Assembly (NCBI GenBank): GCA_028289345.1
Contig: JANQQL010000028.1
Location: 124,001 to 188,000 of the forward strand
DNA: 64,000 nucleotides
Source of the DNA: Planctomycetota bacterium
GTDB lineage: Bacteria > Planctomycetota > B15-G4 > SIAN01
Reading direction: 5' to 3'
Part shown: in pieces, positions 1-8,276 of the stretch
Layout: every line of letters begins with the position of its first letter
Position numbering within the stretch: the stretch's first letter is position 1
The notes under the pieces: generated by a model
Told to the model about the DNA's origin: nothing
Seen by the model: only the letters and a program-made list of their open reading frames with translations
Databases searched by the model: none
Program-made: the position numbers and the translations under genes

Positions 1-1
1 G

Positions 2-247
2 AAAGTCGTCTTGATGCCGGTTCGAATCAAACCCGGTGACGAGGTCCCTGGAATGCCAAGCGTCCTGTTCCACGAACAGCTCTTGCTCGATCTCGCGGCA
101 GCCGAAGAGCTCCCGGTCGCCCCGTTTCCGGAAGACTTGATCCCGGCCAAGCACTGGAAAGACCCGATGCACGTGGATGCGGAAGGCTGCGCGAAGAAAG
201 CGAAACACGTCGAGCCAAGAGTCCGGGAAGCATTGCGCTCCCGCTGA
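2..247 (+). CDS. SGNH/GDSL-type hydrolase, C-terminal fragment (cut by window edge)
   Basis: The open frame enters from the left edge and ends at TGA 245-247, leaving about 81 residues. The tail looks like the end of an SGNH hydrolase: a beta-strand (KVVLMPVRI), a helix followed by a second hydrophobic segment, then WKDPMHVDAEG, which matches the block V Asp-x-x-His carrying the catalytic Asp and His. A TTG and an ATG near the edge could be mistaken for starts, but the frame stays open upstream of them. It converges on the DUF5989 gene. SGNH proteins often sit beside carbamoyltransferase and DUF5989 genes, which supports one functional cluster. The nucleophile Ser lies outside the window, so substrate cannot be judged. 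Confidence 0.6.
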   Translation, partial: KVVLMPVRIKPGDEVPGMPSVLFHEQLLLDLAAAEELPVAPFPEDLIPAKHWKDPMHVDAEGCAKKAKHVEPRVREALRSR

Positions 248-274
248 TCGCCCTTGGCCACCAATCGTCGGCGG

Positions 275-457
275 TCAAAAGATCGTGTAGACGAAGGGCG
301 CTGCCCATGGAACGGCTTGCAGGAATACGAACAGAATGGACATCATCAAGAGCCCCATGACCACGGGGACGAGCCACCAATAGGGACCGCGCCACAGCGA
401 ACGAATGAGTTCCGAGGATGTGGAGAGCCCGACTCGAAGGGACGACAAGAACCGCAT
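275..457 (-). CDS. DUF5989 family small membrane protein
   Basis: A 60-residue protein with an N-terminal amphipathic stretch (MRFLSSLRVGLSTSSELI), a WRGPYWWLVPVVMG motif and one or two hydrophobic segments to the C-terminus. This arrangement is what I know as DUF5989, a family of very short membrane proteins found beside NodU/CmcH carbamoyltransferases, SxtJ-like membrane proteins and SGNH hydrolases. All but the SxtJ-like gene are present nearby. Its biochemical role is unknown; the context suggests a small membrane partner of the carbamoyltransferase pathway. The start lies 88 bases from the divergent methyltransferase start. Some shadow ORFs cover the same bases, but only this frame gives a family match. 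Confidence 0.8.
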   Translation of the reverse strand: MRFLSSLRVGLSTSSELIRSLWRGPYWWLVPVVMGLLMMSILFVFLQAVPWAAPFVYTIF

Positions 458-545
458 TGATGGATTCCCGGCACTTGGAGCGAGATTCGAATGCCACTAT
501 GGTAGCGAGGACTGCCGCGGACTGCTGGACTCGCCCGGAGTTTTG

Positions 546-1538
546 ATGCCGATGGAGTCGATCTCCTCTCCATCCGTTCCCTTCTGCCCCCGCTGTCGTC
601 GCGCCCTGGCGTCTGACTGCACGCGCTGCCCCGACTGCCACCTTGGCTTTTCCCCCCTGGGCGGCGTCCTCGACGTGATTGGCGAGCTTCCCCGAGAAAC
701 TCGGGCTCAGAACGTCGAAGAGTTCTACACCCGCAGCCCGTTTCCTGGCTACGCCCCCGGAGACGACGGCGCCACGCTGTTGGATCGGGGCCGCCGCACC
801 CCGTTCCTCGATCAACTGGATGCCAGCATTGCTCCCGATGCATGGGTTCTGGACTGCGGTTGTGGGACGGCACAGCTCGCTTCGTTCCTGGCACTCGCGG
901 GTCCCCACCGGCGCATCATCGGCATCGATGGCTGCCGTGAGTCCCTCACCCACGCCGACGAGTTTCGACAGCGGGCCGAGATCTCCAATCTTCAACTCGT
1001 GCGCGCGGACTTGTTTGAGTTACCCGCCGAAGCTCAGGGGTTCCCCGTGGTCATCTCTCGCGGAGTCGTGCATCACACGCCCGACCCGGATCTGGCGATT
1101 CGTCAGGTGGCAGAGCGCGTCGCGCCCGGGGGAATTCTGGTGTTGGGCTTCTACGAAACCATGGGACGGGCGTTTCATTGCGTCCGCCGAAGACTGGGAA
1201 AGCTCGTCGGACGAGAAATCTCTTTCCTCGATCCGGTGCTGCGCCGCCGAGACCTGGATGCTGAAAAGAAACGGATCTGGATCGATGATCAGTACCGGCA
1301 TCCTCTCGAGCACATCCTGCCTCTCCCCCATGTGTTGTCTGTTTTGAACTCGCTCGGTTTTCAGTGGGTGCGAACAGTCCCCCCTCTGGCTCTCGGAACA
1401 GATTTGTTCGAAGCCACGCCTCCTCTTGGTACCTCGGCACTTTGCGCTCGCCGGTGGGGATGGGCGTGGCAGGGAATCAATGATCCGGACGCGGGACTCG
1501 TCATCGTGATCGCCCGAAAGAACGCTGGTCCGAGCTGA
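546..1538 (+). CDS. SAM-dependent methyltransferase with N-terminal zinc ribbon
   Basis: A 330-residue class I methyltransferase. The start is ATG 546, preceded by GGAG at 537-540; the frame is open further upstream but without a better site. Residues about 13-35 hold a CxxC...CxxC zinc ribbon (CPRCRRALASDCTRCPDC), as in Trm112-like N-termini of many methyltransferases. The Rossmann motif I follows as VLDCGCGTAQLASFLAL, then an acidic motif II region (IIGIDGCRESL) and a motif IV-like SRGVVHHTPDP. The C-terminal third is cysteine-poor and unlike known substrate domains. It converges on the carbamoyltransferase with a 6-base gap. The substrate is unknown; the neighbourhood suggests a lipid, glycan or secondary metabolite. 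Confidence 0.82.
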   Translation: MPMESISSPSVPFCPRCRRALASDCTRCPDCHLGFSPLGGVLDVIGELPRETRAQNVEEFYTRSPFPGYAPGDDGATLLDRGRRTPFLDQLDASIAPDAWVLDCGCGTAQLASFLALAGPHRRIIGIDGCRESLTHADEFRQRAEISNLQLVRADLFELPAEAQGFPVVISRGVVHHTPDPDLAIRQVAERVAPGGILVLGFYETMGRAFHCVRRRLGKLVGREISFLDPVLRRRDLDAEKKRIWIDDQYRHPLEHILPLPHVLSVLNSLGFQWVRTVPPLALGTDLFEATPPLGTSALCARRWGWAWQGINDPDAGLVIVIARKNAGPS

Positions 1539-1544
1539 CGAGCG

Positions 1545-3239
1545 TCAGCGTCGATACAGAGCACGTTCGACGACAAGACATTCCAACTGACTGCGTTGGA
1601 AGGCTTCAACCGCATCAGCTTCGTTGCGAACCAGAGGCGTGCCACGCAGTTGCAGCGACCCGTGGAGAAGCACGGGAACGCCGGTCTGTTTCTCGAAGGA
1701 ATCGAGGAGTTCGGCAAGCTCCGGGTCCCGGTCGCCGGCCACCACGAGCGGCCACACTCGACCGTCGGGCTGCACCGCTGAGGGGGCAAACCTGCGCAGA
1801 TCGTCAGTCGCGAACGCCGAAGAGAGACCGTGGCTCAGCAATTCGCTTCCCGCGTCACCAATCCTCAGCAGGCGAGACGCCCACGCCTTCGAAATCAAGA
1901 TTTCACAAGGACGGTAATCCTCGCCGGCCCCCAGAGACTGGAGCAACCGACGAGCTCCGTCCGAGGGACGCGGATCCCCCAGGATGCTCCGGTGACCTCG
2001 ACTGAGCCCACCAAGCTCCTGTGCACCCCGCACCCAACCCACGGGTTTGCCCTGGGACAGCGATTCCACCAGGACTTCACGCACCGCGCCGGCCGTTTCC
2101 AACCCCTTCGTCGCTTCTTCGCTACGACTCGTCGCCACCTCTCCAAACGCAAGGCTCGTCAATCGCTGGCGATCCGATTGCGGATTCCGTTGATGGTGGG
2201 CGAACAGGGCCGCGCCCAGTGCCGCCCCCGCTTTGTCCGGCTCCAAGGCCACCCAGACTTCCGAGAAGCCACTCTGCTCCACGAGGTGCTGAATCAGTCG
2301 GCGATTCTGGGCCAGGAATCCCGTGACACACAGCTTGTCCGAAGAAGAGGCGAGGCGCAAACGCGCCACCAAGCTCTGGGTGCAATCTTCCAAGTGCTGC
2401 TGAACCGAGGCCGCCAAGTCTGCGTGGCGAGTGCTCTCTCCACGAAAGTCCAATGCCATGCCGGAGTGACGAGCCGGCCCCAAACGCCCTTCCAGGGACT
2501 CGTCGAACAGCCGATCATTGTCGAACGAGAACCGAAAGTACTTGTGATCCACGGCGGGAGAGCCGTCGTCCTGGATTCCCAGCAAAACGCGCAACTCGTC
2601 CAAGAAGCTTGGGGAACCGTGGGCAGCCAACGCTTCGACCAGGACTTCGTCCCGTCCCGGTTCGAGTCCCAAAAACTGAGTGAACGCCGACAGAAACAGG
2701 CCCAGGGAGTGGGGAAACCTCAGCTCGTCGAACACTCGCAGCGGTTGTCCCGTCGTTCCCTCGCCGAGCAAAGTGGTCGCCCACTCGCCGACATCGTCCA
2801 AGGCCAAGATCGCGGCCTGCTCGAACGGACTCGGATAGAAGGCGACCGCCGCGTGAGCGAGTTGGTGCTCGACGAATCCGACCACGTCGGCGGAAACCTC
2901 GAGTTCCTCCATGATGCGATTCTTGACCCACAAGCGATCGCCCAGCCAGAGAAACATGCTGCGCGAAAACACTTTCGCTGAGCGAGGAAATCCGCGCAGC
3001 TGTGATGCGAGAAGCCGCTCGAACTTCTTCAGAGGCTTCTCGTAGTACACGACATGGTCCAGGTCCTGAGCACGCAAGCCGGCGGCGTCCAAGCAAAACC
3101 GGGCCGCACGCCGAGGGAACGCGGAATCGTGAAGCCGGCGCGTGAAGTTCTGCTCTTGGGTCGCGGCGACCAGCTCCCCATCCACCAACAGGGCCGCCGC
3201 CGAGTCCCGATGAAACGCCGAGAGCCCAAGGATCTTCAT
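1545..3239 (-). CDS. Divergent NodU/CmcH-family carbamoyltransferase
   Basis: A 564-residue protein starting MKILGLSAFHRDSAAALLVDG, the classic N-terminus of the carbamoyltransferase family, which transfers carbamoyl from carbamoyl phosphate to a hydroxyl through a carbamoyl-AMP intermediate. The HxxxH motif (VEHQLAHAA), the VGEWATT loop and FPHSLGLF are kept. Later signatures have drifted: the usual GEYKVMGLAPYG is RDEVLVEALAAHG, the GGVALNC block reads TGFLAQN, and PRALGNRSILADPR is GLSRGHRSILGDPR. Length is normal, so this is a divergent paralogue rather than a truncation. Its ATG overlaps the TGA of the ferritin-like gene (TGATG), implying coupled translation. Substrate and activity are uncertain because of the altered motifs. 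Confidence 0.85.
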   Translation of the reverse strand: MKILGLSAFHRDSAAALLVDGELVAATQEQNFTRRLHDSAFPRRAARFCLDAAGLRAQDLDHVVYYEKPLKKFERLLASQLRGFPRSAKVFSRSMFLWLGDRLWVKNRIMEELEVSADVVGFVEHQLAHAAVAFYPSPFEQAAILALDDVGEWATTLLGEGTTGQPLRVFDELRFPHSLGLFLSAFTQFLGLEPGRDEVLVEALAAHGSPSFLDELRVLLGIQDDGSPAVDHKYFRFSFDNDRLFDESLEGRLGPARHSGMALDFRGESTRHADLAASVQQHLEDCTQSLVARLRLASSSDKLCVTGFLAQNRRLIQHLVEQSGFSEVWVALEPDKAGAALGAALFAHHQRNPQSDRQRLTSLAFGEVATSRSEEATKGLETAGAVREVLVESLSQGKPVGWVRGAQELGGLSRGHRSILGDPRPSDGARRLLQSLGAGEDYRPCEILISKAWASRLLRIGDAGSELLSHGLSSAFATDDLRRFAPSAVQPDGRVWPLVVAGDRDPELAELLDSFEKQTGVPVLLHGSLQLRGTPLVRNEADAVEAFQRSQLECLVVERALYRR

Positions 3240-4012
3240 CAGTACTGGCCGTTCAGCGGAGACACACTCTCTTCGCCGCGGCGGGAATGCCAGCCCCGTG
3301 GCCACGGCTGCGCGCGAGCAATGCATGCAAACGGCAACAAGACGGTCCAGTAGACCACCAGCATCAGGACCTTGGAGAAGCCGGAGGCGGCTCGCAGTCC
3401 CACTCGCTTCCAAGCCCCCATGAACCGAGAACTGCGAGCGGACTTCAGCGCCTTGTCGACTTCCCGATCGCGCCCGTCGTTGCGCCAGCGCTCCAGGAAC
3501 TTGCCGGTGTAGGCGACGTGGTACTTCTCATCCTTCAGAATTGACTGGAACACGGCCTGAGTCTTCGGGTCGTGCTTGGTCTGTCGCGAGAACACGTCGA
3601 ACAGAGCTTCCGCCCGTTGTTCGGCGACGTGCAGCATCGCGACGTACTCGAGTTCCCCCAATTCATCGCACAAACCGGCGTTGAAAAAGCCATGGGAGTC
3701 CACTTCCAACCCGGGACGGGCATGGGACAAGTCGTACGGCTTGTCGGGAACATCAGCGGCAGTTTTCGTTCCTTCCGCGCGAAGTTCCGCCGCACGGTGG
3801 CGAAACAGTGCCGCGTGTCGAGTTTCGTCGGCGGCATGGCGCTCAATGTGTTCCCGCAATTCCGGGTCGGAGATGCGACGCGCCGCAGCCACCAAGTCTC
3901 TTCCCCCGTCCTCCTCGGTATTGGCAAAGCTCTCGAGAGTCAAGATGCGGCGTTCGGGATCAAACCACACTTTCTGGCTGTCCCTCTGTTTGAAACGGCT
4001 CCACCAACCCAT
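3239..4012 (-). CDS. Ferritin-like di-iron protein with C-terminal membrane anchor
   Basis: A 257-residue protein; the start MGWWSRFKQRD is preferred to upstream in-frame codons because similarity-like composition begins there. It carries a four-helix ferritin-like pattern of metal ligands: a first Glu near LTLESFANTE, an ExxH in ADETRHAALF, a third Glu in HVAEQRAEALF and a second ExxH in LKDEKYHVAYT. That is the layout of a carboxylate-bridged di-iron centre. A hydrophobic segment (FSKVLMLVVYWTVLLPFACI) near the C-terminus should anchor it in the membrane. It is co-transcribed with the carbamoyltransferase (TGATG overlap). A hydroxylase or oxidase acting on the pathway substrate is possible but unproven; iron storage is unlikely given the anchor. 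Confidence 0.78.
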   Translation of the reverse strand: MGWWSRFKQRDSQKVWFDPERRILTLESFANTEEDGGRDLVAAARRISDPELREHIERHAADETRHAALFRHRAAELRAEGTKTAADVPDKPYDLSHARPGLEVDSHGFFNAGLCDELGELEYVAMLHVAEQRAEALFDVFSRQTKHDPKTQAVFQSILKDEKYHVAYTGKFLERWRNDGRDREVDKALKSARSSRFMGAWKRVGLRAASGFSKVLMLVVYWTVLLPFACIARAQPWPRGWHSRRGEESVSPLNGQY

Positions 4013-4071
4013 GGATTGCTCCTGATCGACAGTTGACCCTCGAGTTGACCCTCGGCCGACTCCGAACACGC

Positions 4072-4077
4072 TATGAT
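4072..4077 (+). promoter_or_regulatory. Possible -10 hexamer for the SGNH/radical SAM operon
   Basis: TATGAT lies 39 bases before the proposed TTG start at 4117. Two TTGACC hexamers occur upstream at 4033 and 4044, but the spacing to the nearer one (22 bases) is longer than ideal. If real, this promoter would lie downstream of the alternative TTG start at 4033 and so favours the 4117 start. Confidence 0.3.
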
Positions 4078-4116
4078 CCTTGCAGTGAATCCGCCACCCT
4101 CCACCGGGAGCGGCCA

Positions 4117-5220
4117 TTGCCATCCAGGCGACCCCATCGACTCTTGCTCAGCGCGGCCATTCTGTTGGCATTTGCGTTCGCTGCCGAATTGCTGGTTCGG
4201 GTGCGTGCCTACGTGAAGTACGGAGCACACCTGGAGGTCTACGACCTTTTCGAACGGCACCCGGAAGCGGGTGTGCTCATGGCCATTCCGAACCTGTCGA
4301 CCGAGTTTGCCCGAAAGTACCGAATCGACATCGACTCGAACGGCTTTCGTAACCCAGAGACTCAGGAGCCGAAAGCGGCGAACACGATTCGGTTTGCCTT
4401 CCTTGGTGGATCCACCACGTTCTGCGGCCAGGCTTCGTCGAACGAAGCGACCTGGCCCCACCGGTTGGTCGAGCGGGTGGCCGACGCCTATCCCGAGGGA
4501 AGCTTCGACTATCTGAATGCCGGCGTCACGGGCTACTCGGTGGGAGATTCCCGAAAAAGCCTGCACTGGCGCCTGCGCCCTCGCAACCCCGATGTGATCG
4601 TGATCTATCACGCGGCCAAGGACCTCGCCGACGATAGTCGAGTGCCGGCCTTGGCCCAGGGCCTGGTCGAAGAAACCGGTGAGCCGAGTTTTCTCGAACG
4701 CCACTCCCTTCTCTGGATGCTGGTGAAGAAGAACCTCCGCTATCGAGCTCGCCAGCAACAAGGACGGAATGACTCGAAGAAGCTGAGCGTAGATATGGAC
4801 CAGCTCTCTGAAGGCTTCGCCCAACGACTCACAGAACTCGTCCATCAGGCCCAAGAGATCGCGGACCTGGTGGTGCTTCCGGCGTTTTCGATCATGGTTC
4901 GAAACGGCCAGTCCGAGCAAGAGCAACTGGACGCGCTCGCCCAGGCGTTCACGTTCACTCCTTACCTGACGCCCGAAGGAGTGATCCAAGGATATCAGTC
5001 CTACAATCGCCGAATTCGCCAAGTCGCCGAAGAAACCGGAGCCCTCTATGTCGGGGAGGAGCACAGCGTTCCTGGAACCGCCGAGTACTTTCACGATTCC
5101 GTGCACTTCACGGAGCGTGGCTACGAAGCCATGGCAAACCGCGTCGCCGACGTTCTTTGCACCGCGCCTCGCTTTGCCGATCTCGTGACGTCACGAAGGG
5201 TCGCGAGGCAGCGACAATGA
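4117..5220 (+). CDS. Membrane-anchored SGNH/GDSL hydrolase
   Basis: A 367-residue protein. I chose TTG 4117, which follows GGGAG at 4106-4110; the open frame also has a TTG at 4033 with no ribosome site. A single N-terminal membrane segment (LLLSAAILLAFAFAAELLV) is followed by an extracytoplasmic hydrolase domain. Block I reads FAFLGGSTTF, with Ser as the presumed nucleophile. Block III is likely LNAGVTGYSV, and the catalytic Asp/His pair is in DSVHFTERGYEAMA. Such proteins usually add or remove acyl groups on cell-surface glycans or lipids. Its TGA overlaps the ATG of the radical SAM gene, so the two are coupled. It is divergent from the ferritin-like/carbamoyltransferase operon. Confidence 0.8.
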   Translation: MPSRRPHRLLLSAAILLAFAFAAELLVRVRAYVKYGAHLEVYDLFERHPEAGVLMAIPNLSTEFARKYRIDIDSNGFRNPETQEPKAANTIRFAFLGGSTTFCGQASSNEATWPHRLVERVADAYPEGSFDYLNAGVTGYSVGDSRKSLHWRLRPRNPDVIVIYHAAKDLADDSRVPALAQGLVEETGEPSFLERHSLLWMLVKKNLRYRARQQQGRNDSKKLSVDMDQLSEGFAQRLTELVHQAQEIADLVVLPAFSIMVRNGQSEQEQLDALAQAFTFTPYLTPEGVIQGYQSYNRRIRQVAEETGALYVGEEHSVPGTAEYFHDSVHFTERGYEAMANRVADVLCTAPRFADLVTSRRVARQRQ

Positions 5221-6221
5221 GCCTGGGACGAAGAATTCGCCTGTGGCGCAACCAGGTCAACAAAGCCCTGGTGCAGTTCCAGAACAACTACCTGCGCAAT
5301 CGCAGAGTCTTCGGTCACCCCTTCCAGCTGACCCTCGAGTCAGGGAACCTCTGCAACCTGAAATGCCCTCTCTGTGCCACCACTCATCGAGAAGACTGGA
5401 TTCCCAAAGGGCTCCTGAAATACGAAGACGCGCGCACCATCATCGACCGATTCCCTTATGTCGTACATCTGATCTTGTCCAACTGGGGCGAGCCTTTCCT
5501 GAACCGGGATCTCGGAAAGATCATTGGGTATGCCAAAAGCCGAGGCATTCGCGTTCGCATGGAATCCAACCTGACGCGACTCACGGATGAGCAGTGCCGT
5601 GAGTTGGTGGATAGCAAGCTGGACACTTTGGCCGTGGCAGCAGACGGCGCCACCCAGCAGGGTTACGAGAAGTACCGGGTCGGGGGCAAGCTGGACGACG
5701 TGCTTCGCAACGTTCGGCGCATTCGAGCCATGCAACGCGAGACCGGCAATTTTCACACCGAGTTGGAATGGAAGATGGTGATCCACCGGGACAACGAACA
5801 CGAAGTCGATGCCGCTCGCAAGTTGGCCCAGGAATTCGGGATGAAGTTTCACGCGGTCACGATCTGGGCGCCCGAGAGTCAGCAGCAGTGGTTGCCGAGG
5901 TCTCGCGAGCACATGGCCCATCGCAACGAAGCGGGCGCCCCCGCGCGCTGCCACAATCTGTGGCAGTCGGTGAGCGTCAATTTCAACGGCGACGTGTTTC
6001 CCTGCTGCAGCGAGTTCACACCCGACGACAAGCTCGTGAACGTCCTGGAACAGCCGTTTGCCCCGGTGTGGAACAGTGCCGAGTACCAGGAACGGCGTCG
6101 TCTCAATCGCGGTCCCGTGGACTGCAGCCACTGCCACAAGAACAAGCAGACCCGATGGCATGCGCTGTGGCTTGGCGAGAATCGGCCCGCGACCCCGGCG
6201 ACCGACACGGCGAACGAATAG
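5217..6221 (+). CDS. Radical SAM/SPASM domain protein
   Basis: A 334-residue protein whose ATG overlaps the SGNH stop (ATGA). The radical SAM cluster motif CxxxCxxC is at C46, C50 and C53 (CNLKCPLC), followed by a (beta/alpha) barrel with NWGEPFLN, the usual GGEP-like motif in altered form. The C-terminal SPASM-type region has cysteines in PARCHNLW, DVFPCCSEF and VDCSHCHKN, enough for at least one auxiliary iron-sulfur cluster. Many such enzymes modify peptides or sugars, and this size class is common in carbohydrate clusters. The coupled SGNH hydrolase and nearby methyltransferase and carbamoyltransferase suggest modification of the same molecule; the reaction itself cannot be read from the sequence. 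Confidence 0.87.
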   Translation: MSLGRRIRLWRNQVNKALVQFQNNYLRNRRVFGHPFQLTLESGNLCNLKCPLCATTHREDWIPKGLLKYEDARTIIDRFPYVVHLILSNWGEPFLNRDLGKIIGYAKSRGIRVRMESNLTRLTDEQCRELVDSKLDTLAVAADGATQQGYEKYRVGGKLDDVLRNVRRIRAMQRETGNFHTELEWKMVIHRDNEHEVDAARKLAQEFGMKFHAVTIWAPESQQQWLPRSREHMAHRNEAGAPARCHNLWQSVSVNFNGDVFPCCSEFTPDDKLVNVLEQPFAPVWNSAEYQERRRLNRGPVDCSHCHKNKQTRWHALWLGENRPATPATDTANE

Positions 6222-6564
6222 TCGCTGCCTCCCAACCATGCGAGGTCCTTCCCGGCGTCATCCCAACCTTCCTCCATCCTTCGCAGCGGCCGCCACCGCC
6301 TCTGGATTCGCGAATCCGCTGGCGCGGGAATGCGGGGCGGTCCCAAGTCCTTGATTCGGGACCGGCGCTTCGCGGCATCGATTCCGCGGGCCCCCAGGTC
6401 GCCACGGCCCGGGAATCTCGGCATTCGCCGTGAGACTCCCCCCACTTGCCGGGGCGCCAAGGACACAGTTCCGAGCAAATTGCGGCACCGAAAGCTACTG
6501 TAGGGTCGAGGACGCTGTCCGCGTCCAATGTCTCCCTTGGGAAAATGGACCGAGGAGTCCCCCC
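6222..6564. other. Intergenic region with a REP-like palindrome
   Basis: No convincing gene lies between the radical SAM and ASPIC/UnbV genes. The stretch is rich in short inverted repeats, including a perfect 14-base palindrome at 6304-6317 and CGCGGGAATGCGGG just after it. This resembles the dispersed GC-rich repeats of many bacteria, but only one copy is visible here. Confidence 0.5.
6304..6317. repeat. 14-bp perfect palindrome (REP-like)
   Basis: GGATTCGCGAATCC is its own reverse complement. It sits in the non-coding stretch downstream of the radical SAM gene, followed by a GC-rich inverted repeat. It could be part of a dispersed repeat or a structured transcript end. Confidence 0.45.
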
Positions 6565-8241
6565 ATGTCCTTGCGCCCGCTCATTGCGATTCTTGTCTCG
6601 ACGCTGGTTGGTACGACGGGAACTGCCCAGGTCACCTTCACCAATGTCACCGCCGCTGCTGGCATTCCGGCGGAACTGCACCAGGCACTGAACTTCCATA
6701 GCAACGGGCTGCTGTGGATCGACTACGACAATGACGGGGACGTCGACCTCCTCGCAACCAACGGCATCAACCTGTCGGCCCATCTTTATGAAAACAACGG
6801 CGACGGAACTTTCACTGCTCGAAACAACCTGTTGCCCAATATGCCCAACACCGAGATGTCCGGGGGAATCTTCGCCGACTTTGACAACGATGGCGACTCG
6901 GACATCTACGTGATGACGGACAACGGCGTCAATTTCAGCTTGTTCGGGGCCAATGACCCGGACGGCGATTACAACATGATGCTGCGCAACGACTGGGTGG
7001 AGAATGGCAATCAGGTGCTGGCAGGGCAGAGCCTGTTCCGCCCATGGACCGCTCAGTGTCGCTTGCGGGACGACCCCGAAACCCCTTTGGGAGTGAAACC
7101 CGGACGGCGGGCGATGACTGGCGGCTGGCTCGACTACGACCGCGACGGCCATATCGACGTCTACGTCGGACACATGGTACTCCAAGCGCCGGGCGACCCG
7201 GCCAACATGGACCGGCTGTACCGCAACGTGGACGGCGTCTTCGAAGACGTGACGATGGCCGCCGGAGTCGGCTCCCTCGATCCGACCACGTATCGACCGG
7301 CCCTGGCCTTCATCGGAGCTCATCTCGACGACGACCTTTGGCCAGACATGTACGTGGTCAACGTGCACGAGACCTCGCCCTACCATCACGATTTCGTGTA
7401 CAAGAACAACGGGGACGGGACCTTCACCGAGGTCTCTGGCTTGTCTCCTGGGATGGGCGATGACTCAGGATCCGGCATGGGCGTGGACGTCGCCGACTTC
7501 GACAACGATGGCGACTGGGACATCTACATCTCCGACCTTCTGAACACCAGCAACGACTCGCTTCCACTCGGGAACGCCTTCTACGAAGGCAATGGCGATG
7601 GCACCTTCAGCGACAATCGCGCCGTGGAAGCGGGAGTGACCGGCTTGGCGTCCTGGGGGGTCAACTTCTTCGACGCCGACCAGGATGGAGATGAGGACTT
7701 GTTCGTGGCAACGCTGGGAAGCGGCAAAGACATTATGTACGAGAACAACGGGGACGGGACGTTCTCAAACATCACGGATTCGGCGGGCTTCCTCGAGGAA
7801 ACCAACAACCGCGGATCAGCGGTGGCCGACTATGACAACGACGGCGACTTGGACCTCGCCACCATCGAGCAAGCCGGCGTCGTACGGCTGTATCGCAACG
7901 ACACCCCGGGCGCCGGTCACTGGCTTCAGATCAAACTGATTGGCCGCTCCAGCAACCGCGACGCGATTGGCGCGGTCGTCGAGGTGGACACCGGGTCCGT
8001 GACTCGAAAGCGCCAAATCAAAGGCGGCTCGAGCACCCACTCTCAAGACTCCCTGGTCGTCCACTTCGGGTTGGGAGGCGCTGCCGTCGCCGACGAAGTG
8101 CGCATCTACTGGCCGAGCGGGCGGGTCGAACGGTTCGCGGATGTCCCCGCCGACCAGAAGCACACTTTCGTGGAATCGCGCTTCTTTCAGAAGTTCCCCC
8201 CCAGCGGGAACTCGGGCCCCGATCTCGGCACGCTCCGCTAG
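6565..8241 (+). CDS. Secreted FG-GAP/VCBS repeat protein with ASPIC/UnbV domain
   Basis: A 558-residue exported protein starting at ATG 6565 after GAGGAG (6552-6557). A signal peptide (MSLRPLIAILVSTLVGTTGTAQ) precedes six or so calcium-binding beta-propeller repeats, each with a DxDxDGDxD loop such as DYDNDGDVDLL, DFDNDGDSDIYV, DYDRDGHIDVYV, DFDNDGDWDIYI and DADQDGDEDLFV. The C-terminal 80 residues match the ASPIC/UnbV domain (GAVVEVDTGS...IKGGSS...VHFGLG...IYWPSG). Planctomycetes carry many paralogues; the function is unknown beyond a probable surface binding role. It stands alone between intergenic DNA and a convergent esterase. Confidence 0.92.
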   Translation: MSLRPLIAILVSTLVGTTGTAQVTFTNVTAAAGIPAELHQALNFHSNGLLWIDYDNDGDVDLLATNGINLSAHLYENNGDGTFTARNNLLPNMPNTEMSGGIFADFDNDGDSDIYVMTDNGVNFSLFGANDPDGDYNMMLRNDWVENGNQVLAGQSLFRPWTAQCRLRDDPETPLGVKPGRRAMTGGWLDYDRDGHIDVYVGHMVLQAPGDPANMDRLYRNVDGVFEDVTMAAGVGSLDPTTYRPALAFIGAHLDDDLWPDMYVVNVHETSPYHHDFVYKNNGDGTFTEVSGLSPGMGDDSGSGMGVDVADFDNDGDWDIYISDLLNTSNDSLPLGNAFYEGNGDGTFSDNRAVEAGVTGLASWGVNFFDADQDGDEDLFVATLGSGKDIMYENNGDGTFSNITDSAGFLEETNNRGSAVADYDNDGDLDLATIEQAGVVRLYRNDTPGAGHWLQIKLIGRSSNRDAIGAVVEVDTGSVTRKRQIKGGSSTHSQDSLVVHFGLGGAAVADEVRIYWPSGRVERFADVPADQKHTFVESRFFQKFPPSGNSGPDLGTLR

Positions 8242-8276
8242 CAAGCGGACTGCGAGGAAGCGAGAGACGGAGCAGA

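Noticed and set aside
18..27. GGTTCGAATC, a sequence like a tRNA T-loop
   Set aside because: The flanking bases do not form a T-stem or acceptor stem and the sequence lies inside the coding frame of the SGNH fragment.
6103..7389. Long antisense open frame over the ASPIC/UnbV gene
   Set aside because: The composition (His/Val/Arg rich, low complexity) matches the shadow of DxDGD repeats; the plus-strand gene has clear domains and a ribosome site.
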